From Streptomyces acidicola (GTDB lineage: Bacteria > Actinomycetota > Actinomycetes > Streptomycetales > Streptomycetaceae), in the NCBI RefSeq assembly GCF_009377235.1, contig NZ_VMNX01000026.1:1-57882 (forward strand): 57,882 bases of DNA, read 5' to 3'. The position numbers were made by a program, and so were the translations under genes. The notes under the pieces were generated by a model. The model was not told where the DNA came from. It saw only the letters and a list, made by a program, of their open reading frames with translations, and ran no database searches. Of this stretch, positions 7,497 to 16,986 are shown piece after piece (positions within the stretch are counted from its first letter, which is position 1; every line of letters begins with the position of its first letter).

Positions 7497-8615
7497 TCAG
7501 CGTGTGCAAGCCCCCGCTCCGCCGGCCTCCGCCCGGCCCGATGTGCGGAGCGTGCCGATCGTCTTCAGCAGGCGGTCGGCCGGTTCTCTCAGCGCGGGGT
7601 GGGCCAGGACCGTGTTCCGCAGGCCGCGTACCGGTCTGCGCCACATCCGCAGTGCCGCCGCCACCGGGTGGGGGCGGGTCGCGAACCCCTCACCCACGCG
7701 TAGTTCGCGGGTCTTGAGCCAGTCCTTGTACTCCTTTTCGCCGCGCCCCAGGTCCATGACCCGCACCCCGTCCCGGCCCGCGGCCTCGGCCATCCGGAGG
7801 TGCATGATCAGCCCGGGCGAGTAGTAGCGGAGCCCGGGGTCGTACGCCGTGAACCAGGCCGCGAGGACGGTGCGCGATCTCGGCCCGAAGTGCGCGGCCA
7901 CCGGGCGGTCGCCTGCGTACACCACGGACAGCACTCCGCTGAAGTGCTCCTCGCGCACCTGGAACAGATGGTCCACCAGGTCTACGATCCACGGACGCGC
8001 GAAGCGGTCCATCCGTCCCGTCCTGCGGTACTGGGCGGACTTCCACCGCATGAGCGTGTGGAGCACCCGCGGGTCGCGCTCGTCGAACACGAAGCGCATC
8101 TCGCCCAGGTCCCGCCCCAGGCGGCGCTCCTTCTTCAGCGTCGTCTTGGCCAGTCCCGGGTACGTGCCGCGCAGCCACTCCGCGTAACTGCCGTCGCCGC
8201 TGTCCTTCAGGTCGACCACCGGTGAGGCGAATGTTCCGGTCACGTGTCTGCCGAACGGTTTCTGCTCCTCGACGAGGTGGTCGAACTCGAAGACGGACAG
8301 ACCGCAGGCCCGCAGCAGTTCCTCGGTGTCCCAGGTGACGCCCGGGCGGTGTACGAGGGCCTGGCAGTCGGAGAGGCCGAGGCCGATGGCCCGGCCCACG
8401 CCGAAGGCGTTGCGCTCGTACGGGAAGAAGCCCACGGGCTCCCCGCCCTCGTGCAGGACCGTCACGTGCGCCCCACTGCGGTACGTGCCGATCCCGGCCG
8501 CGAACTCCGGTCCCAGGAAGGGGTTGCCGTAGTCGGGCGACTCGTCCATCAACCGGTGCCAGGCCCGGCGCAGCGAGGCGTTCAGCTCCTCGGGCCGGTG
8601 GATGGTGAACTCCAC
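7497..8615 (-). CDS. GNAT family N-acetyltransferase (FemAB/CelD-like)
   Basis: A 372-residue cytoplasmic protein with the double-GNAT architecture of the COG5653/Acetyltransf_6 group. The second fold carries the best motifs: LSVVYAGDRPVAAHFGPRSR, AWFTAYDPGLRYYSPGLIMHLRMAEAA and VRVMDLGRGEKEYKDWLKT, the last being the typical MDLGRGEEPYK-type signature. Relatives act in cellulose or polysaccharide synthesis and cell-envelope acylation, but substrates are mostly unknown. It is a single gene with its own upstream region, just outside the IS607-like element. The short C-terminal tail is rich in Ala and Gly. Confidence 0.75.
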   Translation of the reverse strand: MEFTIHRPEELNASLRRAWHRLMDESPDYGNPFLGPEFAAGIGTYRSGAHVTVLHEGGEPVGFFPYERNAFGVGRAIGLGLSDCQALVHRPGVTWDTEELLRACGLSVFEFDHLVEEQKPFGRHVTGTFASPVVDLKDSGDGSYAEWLRGTYPGLAKTTLKKERRLGRDLGEMRFVFDERDPRVLHTLMRWKSAQYRRTGRMDRFARPWIVDLVDHLFQVREEHFSGVLSVVYAGDRPVAAHFGPRSRTVLAAWFTAYDPGLRYYSPGLIMHLRMAEAAGRDGVRVMDLGRGEKEYKDWLKTRELRVGEGFATRPHPVAAALRMWRRPVRGLRNTVLAHPALREPADRLLKTIGTLRTSGRAEAGGAGACTR

Positions 8616-8879
8616 GTCAGGCCAACCGCCCTTCCCTGCGCTCCGCGCGGGACCTGTCGGTCGCGGCGCGGGCTCTTAAGGCGCTTGGATCATTGCTCAC
8701 AGAACACATGGCGACCCCCCGGTCTCCCCCGCGACGCGACGTCCCGCGTCCCACCCCTGCCTTGCCTGGACTGCCGAACTGTCCGGCGGCCTCAAACTTC
8801 GCGAAACAGTACGCACGCTGTCAAGGTGTCCGTGGCAATGAAAGAGAGTGAAAGAGAGGAAAGAGGACGGATCGAGGGC
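8616..8879. other. Intergenic region without a gene
   Basis: The region separates the start of the GNAT gene from the 3' end of the two-component operon, both leftward. I see no gene. It contains a purine-rich plus-strand stretch (8838-8872: AATGAAAGAGAG, GAAAGAGAGG, AAAGAGG) and a TTCGCGAA palindrome near 8807. No clear promoter hexamers stand out. Confidence 0.4.
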
Positions 8880-9521
8880 TCAGCCCAGAATGCCGCGATC
8901 GTAGGCCGCAGCCACCGCGGCCGCCCGGTCCTTCACCCCCAACTTGGCGTACAGATGGGTCAGATGGGTCTTGACCGTCGCCTCACTGATGAAGAGTTCC
9001 CGGGCGATCTCACGGTTCGACGTGCCTTTGGCGACCAGTTCGAGCACCTCCCGCTCGCGGGCCGACAGCACCCCGTCCGCGGGCACGGCGGGCTTGCGGA
9101 CGGCGGAGACCAGGCGGGAGGCGATGGCGGGGGAGAGGACGGTGCGTCCTTCGGCGGCGGCCCGGACCGCCGTGAACAACTCCTCGCGGGGCGCGTCCTT
9201 GAGCAGATAGCCGGTGGCGCCCGCCTCGATCGCGGGGATCGTGTCGGAGTCCGTGTCGTACGTGGTGAGGACGAGGACCTTCGCGCGGGCACCGCGCCGG
9301 GTGAGTGCGGCAATGGCCTCGACCCCGCCGCCGGCGGGCATGCGCAGGTCCATGAGGACGACGTCCGGGTCGAGACGCAGGACGAGTTCGACCCCCTCGA
9401 CCCCGCCGCCGGCCTCGCCGAGGACGTCGAAGCCGGGATCGGAGGCGAACATGCCGCGCAGACCGTCCCGTACGACGGGATGGTCGTCGACGATCAGCAG
9501 GGTGATGATCCGCTCAGTCAT
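8880..9521 (-). CDS. LuxR-family response regulator
   Basis: A 213-residue NarL/FixJ-type regulator. The receiver domain (about 1-120) has the acidic pair (IVDDHPVVRDG), the phospho-acceptor aspartate in VVLMDLRMP and the conserved lysine in YLLKDAP. The C-terminal LuxR HTH runs from LSAREREVLELVAKGTSNREIA to VKTHLTHLYAKLGV. It starts at ATG 9521, overlapping the kinase gene by 8 bases, so kinase and regulator are made together. It is the last gene of the ATPase-permease-kinase-regulator operon and is expected to control that transporter. Confidence 0.93.
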   Translation of the reverse strand: MTERIITLLIVDDHPVVRDGLRGMFASDPGFDVLGEAGGGVEGVELVLRLDPDVVLMDLRMPAGGGVEAIAALTRRGARAKVLVLTTYDTDSDTIPAIEAGATGYLLKDAPREELFTAVRAAAEGRTVLSPAIASRLVSAVRKPAVPADGVLSAREREVLELVAKGTSNREIARELFISEATVKTHLTHLYAKLGVKDRAAAVAAAYDRGILG

Positions 9522-10824
9522 GGCGCACCAACGGTACGCGGGCACTGATCGCGGTGCCCTGGCCGGGCTCCGACTCGACGGCGACGGCGCCCGCGACGCG
9601 TTCGGCGCGGGCCCGCATCCCGTCGAGGCCGAAGCCGCCGGTGCCGTTGCGCGGCGCCAGGGCCAGCGGGTCGAAGCCGTGCCCGTCGTCCCGTACGTCC
9701 AAGGTGACTTCATCGCCCATGAAGGAGAGGGTGACGCCCGCACGGGTGGCGCGGGCGTGCTTGCCCGTGTTGGCGAGGGCTTCCTGGGCGATCCGCAGGA
9801 GCGTCGCGGCGACCTCTTCGTGCAGGGGCTCCTCGGTGCCGGTCACGGTGAACTGCACGGCGACACCGGTACGTTCGGACCACTCGGCGACCGTCGCCTT
9901 CAGCGCCTCGGGGAGCGTGTCCTCCTCCAGGGCGGCGGGGGAGAGGTTGTGCACGGAACGCCGGGCCTCGCCCAGGGACTGGCGGGCCAGCGCCTGGGCG
10001 CGGTCCAGGTGCTGGCGGGCAAGGTCCGGGTCGGTGGTGGAGACGACGACCTGGAGCTGGGCGATGATGCCGGTCAGGCCCTGGGCGATGGTGTCGTGGA
10101 TCTCCGCGGCGAGCCGGCGGCGCTCGTCGGCGACGCCGGCCTCCCGTGCCTGGACCAGGAGTTGGGTGTGCAGAGCGGCGTTCTCGGCGAGGGCCCTTTC
10201 CAGAGCGGCGGTCTTCTCGGCCTTCTCGGCTGTCCTCTCGGCCTCCTTCTCCTCCAGGTGCACCATGGAGATCACACAGGCCACATTCACGGCGAGCAGC
10301 ACGCCGAAGGCGACCCATTGAATCAGTGAGGTGGGCGGCAGTCCGCCGGACTGCGAGCCGGCCAGTGTGACCGCGGTGACCAGGAGCCCGGCCCGCGCGG
10401 CGCGCGGCGGCAGCAGCCGCCCGGCTTCGAAGTAGCCGATGGACGCGTAGATCGAGAAGAAGGGGTTCAGCCAGGTGAGGGCGAAGGCGAGGGCGGTACG
10501 CACCACGAAGTACACACGCCCCGCGGTGGTCCCCTCGGGCAGCACCCGGTCGCCGACGGCGCTACCGGCGCCGGCCGCATCGACGCAACTCCCGGCCTCG
10601 GAGCGGCCGTCGGCCGACTCCTTCGCCAGCAGCCGGGGAACCGCCCGGGTCCACCACACCTGGAGAGCCAGCGAGGCGAGGAACAGGACCCCAGCCGCGT
10701 ACATCTCCCGCCGGGACATGAACAGGTGGGCGGTCACGGCCCCGATGAGCGTGGCGAGGCCCAGCATGGCGTACGGGCCGTACCGCAGGAACTGCGCCCA
10801 GCGCTCTTCGAGCGTCGTCGCCAT
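9514..10824 (-). CDS. Sensor histidine kinase (HisKA_3 type)
   Basis: A 436-residue membrane kinase of the NarX/DesK group. The N-terminal half has about five hydrophobic segments split by a short Ser/Gly/Ala loop. A coiled-coil stretch (EEKEAERTAEKAEKTAALER) leads into the dimerisation/phosphoacceptor helix, with histidine in RRLAAEIHDTIAQGLTG. The HATPase_c domain has RIAQEALANTGKHA (N box), VRDDGHGFDP (G1) and GGFGLDGMRARAE (G2). No extracellular sensor domain is apparent, so the signal is probably sensed in the membrane or through the transporter. The start ATG 10824 follows the permease stop by 7 bases. Confidence 0.92.
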   Translation of the reverse strand: MATTLEERWAQFLRYGPYAMLGLATLIGAVTAHLFMSRREMYAAGVLFLASLALQVWWTRAVPRLLAKESADGRSEAGSCVDAAGAGSAVGDRVLPEGTTAGRVYFVVRTALAFALTWLNPFFSIYASIGYFEAGRLLPPRAARAGLLVTAVTLAGSQSGGLPPTSLIQWVAFGVLLAVNVACVISMVHLEEKEAERTAEKAEKTAALERALAENAALHTQLLVQAREAGVADERRRLAAEIHDTIAQGLTGIIAQLQVVVSTTDPDLARQHLDRAQALARQSLGEARRSVHNLSPAALEEDTLPEALKATVAEWSERTGVAVQFTVTGTEEPLHEEVAATLLRIAQEALANTGKHARATRAGVTLSFMGDEVTLDVRDDGHGFDPLALAPRNGTGGFGLDGMRARAERVAGAVAVESEPGQGTAISARVPLVRHD

Positions 10825-10831
10825 ATACGCG

Positions 10832-11614
10832 CTACTCCCACCTGAACCAGCGTCGGGCTGCGGCAACCAGCAGTCCCGACCACAGCGCCGTGACCCCGAG
10901 ATGAGTCCAACTCGGCCAGTCTCCCGCGGCGGCCGCGTCGAGGGCCTGCGCGGCGGCGCCGAAGGGCGTGAGGTCCACGGTGCGCTGGAGGACGTCGGGC
11001 ATGGTCGAGACCGGCAGATAGACACCGGCCGTGAACATCGCCGGGAAGAACACCACCGACCCTACCGCCTGGGTGATCTTCGTCGTACGGCTGACGGCGG
11101 AGATGGTGCTGCCGAGCGCCAGAGCGGCGAGGGCGGCGAGCGCGAAGGCCACCAGGTACCCGGGCAAGTGGCGCGGCAGGGCCACGTTGAACACGATCCG
11201 GCCCACGGCGAGGGCGAGCGTCGCCGAGACCGCGACGGCGGCGCCGTGCAGCGCGATCTGCGCACCGATGAGGGCGCCCGGCCGCATCGGGGTGGCGGAC
11301 ATACGGCGCAGGATGCCGCGCTCCCGGTAGCCGGTGAGGACGGGCGGCATGGCCTGGAGGCCGGACATGATCACGGCGAGCAGGACGACGACGGGGACGT
11401 AAAGGTCCACCACGCGCAGGCCGCCCAGGTCGGCCGAGGGCTCCCGGAAGGAGGGAATGGAGCCCAGGACGCACAGCAGGACCGTGGGGAAGGCGAGGAT
11501 CCAGAAGAGGGCGCCGGGTTCACGCAGGAAGAGACGTGCCTCGGCCCTGAGGACGGCAGTGGCGCTGCCCTTGACGGCGGAGGAGGAGGGGCGGGTGTGG
11601 GCGATGGCGGTCAT
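10832..11614 (-). CDS. ABC-2 type transporter permease
   Basis: A 260-residue permease with six hydrophobic segments, the usual size of a DrrB-like ABC-2 protein. RERGILRRMSATPMRP lies on the loop before the third segment and is the typical coupling region (cf. RERG.L.RL..TP). The ATG at 11614 overlaps the ATPase stop (ATGA). With the ATPase it should form a homodimeric exporter for a lipid-like compound, antibiotic or lantibiotic-type peptide; the linked two-component system suggests induction by the substrate. The substrate is not evident from sequence. Confidence 0.9.
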   Translation of the reverse strand: MTAIAHTRPSSSAVKGSATAVLRAEARLFLREPGALFWILAFPTVLLCVLGSIPSFREPSADLGGLRVVDLYVPVVVLLAVIMSGLQAMPPVLTGYRERGILRRMSATPMRPGALIGAQIALHGAAVAVSATLALAVGRIVFNVALPRHLPGYLVAFALAALAALALGSTISAVSRTTKITQAVGSVVFFPAMFTAGVYLPVSTMPDVLQRTVDLTPFGAAAQALDAAAAGDWPSWTHLGVTALWSGLLVAAARRWFRWE

Positions 11615-12513
11615 GTGTCCGTTCCCGTCAGGTCGAGGTACGCGTCGTCCAAGGTGGCCTCGGTGACGCGGAGTTGGTGCGCGGTGATGCCCTGGGAGGC
11701 GAGCAGCGAGAGCAGGGCGCCCGTGGTCTCGTCGGTGCCGTTGACGACGACCCGGCCGTCCTTGCGCACCACCGACTCGACCGACGGCAGGGCCGCCAAC
11801 TGCTCCATGTCCGGCTCGGCGGATGGCCGGAACGAGATCTCCGTACCGCTCGCCGTGCGCTCGATCAGTCCGGACGGGGTGTCCAGTGCGGTGATCCGTC
11901 CCCGGTCGATCAGGGCGATCCGGTCGCACAGGCGCTGTGCCTCCTCCATGAAGTGTGTGACCAGCAGCACGGTGACACCGCTCGCGCGTATGTCCTCGAC
12001 GATCCGCCAGGCATCGCGACGGGCGCGTGGATCGAGCCCGGTGGTCAGTTCGTCCAGGACGACGACGCGGGGGTTGCCGACCAGGGCGAGGGCGATGAAC
12101 AGGCGCTGCTTCTGGCCGCCGGACAGCTTCGCGAACCGTTTGCCGAGCTGCGCGGTGAGCCCGAGGCGTTCGGCGAGGGCACGCCAGTCGGCGGGGTCCG
12201 GATAGCAGGCGGCGTACAGCTCCAGCGCCTCACGGACCGTGATCTTGGGCTGGAGTTCGCTCTCCTGGAGCTGTGCGCCGAGGACGCGGGTGACGGGGCC
12301 GCGGTCGGCGACCGGGTCGTGTCCGGCGACGCGGACGCGGCCGGCGTCGGGGCGCCGCAGCCCCTCCACGCACTCGACGGTGGTGGTCTTGCCTGCGCCG
12401 TTGGGGCCGAGGATCCCGAAGATCTCGCCCTCCTCGACGGCGAAGGACACACCGTCGACGGCCTTCCTGTCCCCATAGGCCTTGTGCAGGCCGCTGACTT
12501 CGATGACTGCCAT
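11611..12513 (-). CDS. ABC transporter ATP-binding protein (DrrA-like)
   Basis: A 300-residue ATPase that powers the adjoining ABC-2 permease. It has Walker A GPNGAGKT, the signature LSGGQKQR, Walker B VVVLDELTTGLDP and the H-loop VTHF. The Walker-B-following motif reads ELTTGLD instead of the commoner EPTTGLD. The C-terminal 80 residues form the usual DUF4162-like extension of drug exporters. It is the first gene of a four-gene leftward operon (ATPase, permease, kinase, regulator), an order also known from resistance modules such as Bacillus lnrLMN with lnrJK. Confidence 0.92.
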   Translation of the reverse strand: MAVIEVSGLHKAYGDRKAVDGVSFAVEEGEIFGILGPNGAGKTTTVECVEGLRRPDAGRVRVAGHDPVADRGPVTRVLGAQLQESELQPKITVREALELYAACYPDPADWRALAERLGLTAQLGKRFAKLSGGQKQRLFIALALVGNPRVVVLDELTTGLDPRARRDAWRIVEDIRASGVTVLLVTHFMEEAQRLCDRIALIDRGRITALDTPSGLIERTASGTEISFRPSAEPDMEQLAALPSVESVVRKDGRVVVNGTDETTGALLSLLASQGITAHQLRVTEATLDDAYLDLTGTDT

Positions 12514-12790
12514 GCGGACCAGCGTGCCGGGGCGGGGCAGGAGCGGACATCGGCCATCGCGCTCGAAGGAGCATCATCCGATCGGTTGATGGCCTGGTAC
12601 GACCCGGCGACAGCGCGTGAGGTGATGTCGTGCCGTGTCGGCGTGAGCGAGGCCACGTTTTCACCGATACAGCGTGACTTGACATTAGCTCGACTTATGG
12701 GCGATAAAGAATGTGCTTTGGGCATTAATTCACGCAGCGTGACCTTCGTGGCGTGACAGCCGATGAACGTCCTACCTGAGTGAGTGCAGC
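12514..12790. other. Divergent intergenic region
   Basis: This 277-bp space separates the leftward ABC-transporter/two-component operon from the rightward DUF1684 gene, so it should hold promoters for both. The right half (about 12650-12740) is unusually AT-rich. I find no RNA gene or coding frame of note. Confidence 0.5.
12679..12708 (+). promoter_or_regulatory. Candidate sigma-70-like promoter for DUF1684
   Basis: TTGACA at 12679-12684 is a perfect -35 hexamer. CGATAA at 12702-12707 follows with a 17-base spacer (GATAAA with 18 bases). It is about 80 bases upstream of the GTG start at 12791. The -10 match is weak. Confidence 0.4.
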
Positions 12791-13522
12791 GTGTCCCACA
12801 TCGCCGTCCCGGACCAGCAGGCTCCGGACCCCGCAGACGCCTGGCAGGCGTGGCGAGCCGAGCGGCACAGGTCGGTCACCTCACCCACCGGGAACCTCGC
12901 CCTCGTCGAAACCCGCTGGCTTCCCGCCGGTGAGCGCCCCGACCTCGCCGCGGCCCGTGCCGGACAACCGGAGACCGTGAGCGTCACCAGGGTCGAGCGC
13001 ACGGACCTCGTCACCGGCGAGCCCGAGTACGGCCTGCGGTTCTGGGACGCCCGGTCGCCGGCGATCCGGCACTTCGAACGTACGGATGCCTTCCCGTACG
13101 ACCCGGCGTGGGTCCTTCAGGCCGCGTACACCCCGGTGACGGACGCCCGACGCGTCGCCTTCGAGCACATCAGGGACAACGGCGGCACCCGCGACCTCGT
13201 CGTGCCCGGCGACATCGCGCTCACCGTGGACGGCCGCGCCTACACGCTGAGTGCCTTCGACGACGACGGAACCCTGCTGCTCGTCTTCGGTGACCCCACC
13301 AATGGCGAGTCCACCTACGGCGCCGGGCGCTTCCTCTTCGTCGAGCGGACCGCCGACGAGGGCCGCGTCGTCCTCGACTTCAACCGCGCCTTCGTTCCGC
13401 CCTGCGGCTTCTCCGACCAGTACAACTGTCCCATGCCGCCGCGGCAGAACCGTTTCCACCTGCCCGTCGAGGCAGGCGAGACGCGCCCCGTCTTCCGCGA
13501 CGGCTTCCCCGCGCAGCACTGA
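12791..13522 (+). CDS. DUF1684 domain-containing protein
   Basis: A 243-residue cytoplasmic protein with the strongly conserved DUF1684 core: GDPTNGESTYGAGRFL (about 174-189), followed by DFNRAFVPPCGFSDQYNCPMPP-type residues with two cysteines (checked as VVLDFNRAF, PPCGFSD, NCPMPP). The family is widespread in actinobacteria and bacteroidetes, with no proven function. The GTG at 12791 has no strong ribosome site. It stands alone, 106 bases before the ABC importer operon. The space after its stop has only a short GC hairpin-like repeat near 13527-13544. Confidence 0.85.
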   Translation: MSHIAVPDQQAPDPADAWQAWRAERHRSVTSPTGNLALVETRWLPAGERPDLAAARAGQPETVSVTRVERTDLVTGEPEYGLRFWDARSPAIRHFERTDAFPYDPAWVLQAAYTPVTDARRVAFEHIRDNGGTRDLVVPGDIALTVDGRAYTLSAFDDDGTLLLVFGDPTNGESTYGAGRFLFVERTADEGRVVLDFNRAFVPPCGFSDQYNCPMPPRQNRFHLPVEAGETRPVFRDGFPAQH

Positions 13523-13628
13523 TCCATCGGGCTAGGCCCCGACCGATCACGCGCTCACCCCCCGCTCTTCACCTCCCCCTGGGCCTCCCGCAGCCTTCCG
13601 GCACGGCAGCACGAAAGCGTGTATCCCC

Positions 13629-15149
13629 ATGAGCATCAAGAAGACTTCCCTGTTCGGTACCGCCACGACGGCCGTCCTGGCCGTGACCCTCACCGCCTGC
13701 GGCGGGGGCTCGGGCGGCACCGGCGCCTCCGGGGGCTCGTACGACAAGGACGCCACGGTCAACATCGGCTCGCTCTACGAGCCCCAGAACCTCGACAACA
13801 CCGCGGGGGGCGGCCAGGGCGTCACCGAGGCCCTCAACGGCAATGTCTACGAAGGGCTGTTCAGGCTCACGGACGACGGCAAGATCGAGAAGCTGCTCGC
13901 CCAGGACTACAAGGTCAGCGGCGACGGCCTCACGTACACCTTCACCCTGCGCGACGGCGTGAAGTTCCACAGCGGTAAGACGCTGACCAGCGAGGACGTC
14001 AAGTACAGCCTGGAGAAGGTGCTGGCCGAGGACTCGCAGTCCGCGCGTAAGAGCAACCTCGAGGTCGTCAAGGACATCGCCACCCCCGACGCCAGGACCG
14101 TGAAGGTCACGCTGTCGCAGAAGTCGATCTCGTTCGTCTACAACCTCTCCTACGTCTGGATCATCAACTCCGAGGCGAAGAACCTGAAGACGACCGAGGA
14201 CGGCACCGGCCCGTACGAACTGAACAAGTGGACCCGCGGCTCCGCCCTCAGCCTCGACCGGTTCTCCGGTTACTGGGGCGACGCGGCGGCCAACAAGCAG
14301 GTCGTCTTCCACTACTACAAGGACGCCACGGCGCTGAACAACGCGCTGCTGACCAACGCCGTCGACGTCGTCACCAGCGAGCAGTCGCCCGACGCCCTCG
14401 ACCAGTTCAAGAACAACCAGAACTACAAGGTCAACGACGGCAACTCGACGACCAAGCTGCTGCTCGCCTTCAACGACAGGGCCAAGCCCTTCACGGACGT
14501 CAAGGTCCGCCAGGCCGTGTCCTCCGCCATCGACGACAAGAAGCTCCTCGAGTCCGTCTGGGGCGGCTACGGCAAGCTCATCGGCTCCATGGTGCCGCCC
14601 ACCGACCCCTGGTACGAGGACCTCACGGGCGTCAACGCGTACGACGTCGCGCGCGCCAAGAAGCTGCTGAAGGAGGCCGGTTACGAGGACGGCTTCACCT
14701 TCACCCTCGACACCCCGAACTACGACCCGCACCCGACCGCGGCGACCTTCATCAAGTCGCAGCTCGCGAAGGTCGGCATCACCGTCAAGATCAACACGAT
14801 CACGGCGGACGAGTGGTACACGAAGGTCTACAAGAACCGCGACTTCACGGCCACGCTCCAGGAGCACGTCAACGACCGCGACCTGGTCTGGTACGGCAAC
14901 CCCGACTTCTACTGGGGCTACGACAACAAGCAGGTCACGAAGTGGGTCGAGCAGGCCGAGCAGGCATCCAGCACGGCCGAGCAGACCGAACTGCTGAAGA
15001 AGGTCAACCGGAAGACGGCGGAGGACGCGGCCAGTGACTGGCTGTACCTGTACCCGCAGATCGTCGTCGCGAACAGCAAGCTGTCCGGCTACCCGCTCAA
15101 CGGCCTGAACTCGCAGTTCTTCGCCTACGACATCAAGAAGGAGGGCTGA
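13629..15149 (+). CDS. Peptide/nickel-type ABC transporter substrate-binding lipoprotein
   Basis: A 506-residue SBP_bac_5 family binding protein. The signal peptide ends in a lipobox with Cys 24 (LTAC). Typical features follow: NVYEGLFRL, VKFHSGKTLTSEDVKYSLEK and KPFTDVKVRQAVSSAIDDKKLLES. It delivers its ligand, by family a di/oligopeptide, opine, nickel chelate or glycoside, to the permeases encoded next. The downstream permease ATG overlaps the stop (TGATG). It is the first gene of a complete five-gene importer operon. Confidence 0.92.
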   Translation: MSIKKTSLFGTATTAVLAVTLTACGGGSGGTGASGGSYDKDATVNIGSLYEPQNLDNTAGGGQGVTEALNGNVYEGLFRLTDDGKIEKLLAQDYKVSGDGLTYTFTLRDGVKFHSGKTLTSEDVKYSLEKVLAEDSQSARKSNLEVVKDIATPDARTVKVTLSQKSISFVYNLSYVWIINSEAKNLKTTEDGTGPYELNKWTRGSALSLDRFSGYWGDAAANKQVVFHYYKDATALNNALLTNAVDVVTSEQSPDALDQFKNNQNYKVNDGNSTTKLLLAFNDRAKPFTDVKVRQAVSSAIDDKKLLESVWGGYGKLIGSMVPPTDPWYEDLTGVNAYDVARAKKLLKEAGYEDGFTFTLDTPNYDPHPTAATFIKSQLAKVGITVKINTITADEWYTKVYKNRDFTATLQEHVNDRDLVWYGNPDFYWGYDNKQVTKWVEQAEQASSTAEQTELLKKVNRKTAEDAASDWLYLYPQIVVANSKLSGYPLNGLNSQFFAYDIKKEG

Positions 15150-16114
15150 TGGCGCCCTACCTCCTGCGCCGCTTCGCCTTCCTGCTGGTGTCGCTGGTGC
15201 TCGCGAGCGTGGTGCTGTTCGTGCTGCTGCGCATGCTGCCCGGCGACCCCGCCAACGCGCTCACCTCGGTGGGCGCGAGTCCCGAGCAGATCGCGGCGGC
15301 ACGGCACTCCATCGGCTCCGACAGGCCGCTGCCCGAGCAGTTCACGCACTGGATCGGCCAGTTGGCGACCGGCGACCTCGGCACCTCGTTCGTCAGCTCG
15401 CTGCCGGTCGGGCCCGAGGTCGGCTCGCGGCTGAACGTGACGGTCCCCCTCACGCTCGCCGCGTTCCTGCTGGCGGTCCTCATCGCCGTGCCAGCCGGGT
15501 TCGTCGCCGCGTACAAGCGGCACACCTGGTACGGCGCGCTGCTCAGCGGGGCGTCCCAGCTGGGCATCGCCGTACCGGTGTTCTGGCTGGGGATGATCCT
15601 CGTCGCCGTGTTCGCACTGAACGCGGGCTGGCTCCCTGCCGGCGGTTTCCCGCCGGACGGATGGGACCAGCCGGGTGAGGCCGTCCGCTCCCTGGTCCTG
15701 CCGGTCGTGACGATCGCGCTGGTCATGAGCGCATCGCTGATCCGGTACGTCCGGTCCGCGACGCTCGACGTCCTGGGCAGCGACTATCTGCGCACGGCGC
15801 GGGCCCTGGGCTCGTCGTTCGGGCGGGCCATGTGGCGGCACGGACTGCGCAACGCCTCCGTGCCGGTGGTGTCCGTCCTCGGTATCGAGCTCGCCTCGAC
15901 GCTGCTCGGTGCCGTCGTCGTGGAGTCGGTGTACGCGCTGCCGGGTCTCGGCTCGATGCTCGCGACCGGCATCGCCCAGCACGACTACCCCGTCATCCAG
16001 GGCGTGTTGTTCGTGTCCACGCTCGCCGTCCTGCTGATCGGCTTCGCCGCCGACCTGGTGCAGCGGATCATCGACCCGCGGCTGCGCGGCAGGCTCTCGG
16101 GAGGCGCCCCATGA
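15149..16114 (+). CDS. ABC transporter permease (DppB-like)
   Basis: A 321-residue inner-membrane permease with the OppB/DppB-type N-terminus (LLRRFAFLLVSLVLASVVLFVLLRMLPGDPA) and six transmembrane segments (stretch given here as its first and last parts: LLRRFAFLLV, LLRMLPGDP). The EAA coupling loop is DYLRTARALGSSFGRAMWRH. It pairs with the DppC-like permease. Its start overlaps the substrate-binding gene by one base and its stop overlaps the next gene by four, so expression is coupled. Confidence 0.92.
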   Translation: MAPYLLRRFAFLLVSLVLASVVLFVLLRMLPGDPANALTSVGASPEQIAAARHSIGSDRPLPEQFTHWIGQLATGDLGTSFVSSLPVGPEVGSRLNVTVPLTLAAFLLAVLIAVPAGFVAAYKRHTWYGALLSGASQLGIAVPVFWLGMILVAVFALNAGWLPAGGFPPDGWDQPGEAVRSLVLPVVTIALVMSASLIRYVRSATLDVLGSDYLRTARALGSSFGRAMWRHGLRNASVPVVSVLGIELASTLLGAVVVESVYALPGLGSMLATGIAQHDYPVIQGVLFVSTLAVLLIGFAADLVQRIIDPRLRGRLSGGAP

Positions 16115-16986
16115 CGCAGACCCTTAGGACCTCGTCCGAAGCACCGCAGGCAGCGCCCGCCAAGCGGCGGGGCCGACGGTCGGCCACGCTGATCACCGGG
16201 TGCGTCCTGTCGGGCCTGATCTTCCTGTTGGCGCTGGTCTCGCTCGTCTGGACCCCGTACGCCTCCGACGACACCTCCGGCGGTCGGCTCACCGGGCCCG
16301 GCGCGGGCCATCTCCTCGGCACGGACAAGCTGGGCCGCGACCTGTTCACACAGCTGATGACCGGCTCCCGGATCGCCGTCGAGGCCGGCCTGGGGTCGGT
16401 ACTCATCGCGGCCGTCGCCGGGGTCACGCTGGGCGTGCTCGCCGCGTTCGCACAGGGCTGGCTCGACGACACGCTCTCCGCGTTCCTCGACATCCTGATC
16501 GCCTTTCCGACGCTGCTGCTCGCGATGCTGATCGTCGCCGCACGCTCGGCCACCCTGGGATCCGCGGTGCTCGCCATCGGCCTCGCCCAGAGCGCCGTGG
16601 TGGCACGGGTCGTCCGCATCCTCGTCAAGCGTGTGCTGGCGCAGGACTACATCACGGCCGCCCGTACGTCGGGCACCTCCTGGCCGTGGATCGTGGCCGG
16701 TCACGTCCTGCCCAACATCTGGCCCACCCTCGTGGTGAACCTCGCGCTCCAGTTCGGGCTCGCGGTGCTCGCCGAGGCGGGTCTGTCCTATCTGGGTCTG
16801 GGCGCACCGCCGCCCAACGCCTCGTGGGGCCGCATGCTCCAGGAGGCCCAGGCCACCTTCACCACGGCTCCCGCGGGCGCACTCGCCCCCGGCGTGCTGC
16901 TCGTCCTGCTCGTGATCGGCGTGAACCTCGTCGCCGACGGCCTGCGCGACACCCTCGACCCGGCGACCAGGCGGAGGCGGTCATGA
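16111..16986 (+). CDS. ABC transporter permease (DppC-like)
   Basis: A 291-residue second permease. It has a polar N-terminal tail, a first membrane segment near residues 28-45, and the typical GTDKLGRDLFTQLMTGSRIA motif of the OppC/DppC group. The EAA loop is DYITAARTSGTSWPWIVAGH. ATG 16111 is set by the ATGA overlap with the DppB-like gene; longer in-frame starts lie inside that gene. It overlaps the following ATPase gene by four bases. Confidence 0.92.
   Translation: MTQTLRTSSEAPQAAPAKRRGRRSATLITGCVLSGLIFLLALVSLVWTPYASDDTSGGRLTGPGAGHLLGTDKLGRDLFTQLMTGSRIAVEAGLGSVLIAAVAGVTLGVLAAFAQGWLDDTLSAFLDILIAFPTLLLAMLIVAARSATLGSAVLAIGLAQSAVVARVVRILVKRVLAQDYITAARTSGTSWPWIVAGHVLPNIWPTLVVNLALQFGLAVLAEAGLSYLGLGAPPPNASWGRMLQEAQATFTTAPAGALAPGVLLVLLVIGVNLVADGLRDTLDPATRRRRS

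Noticed and set aside
13569..14867. Minus-strand frame opposite the first substrate-binding protein
   Set aside because: Shadow frame; the plus-strand protein has a clear lipobox and family motifs. No ribosome site or family match for the antisense frame.
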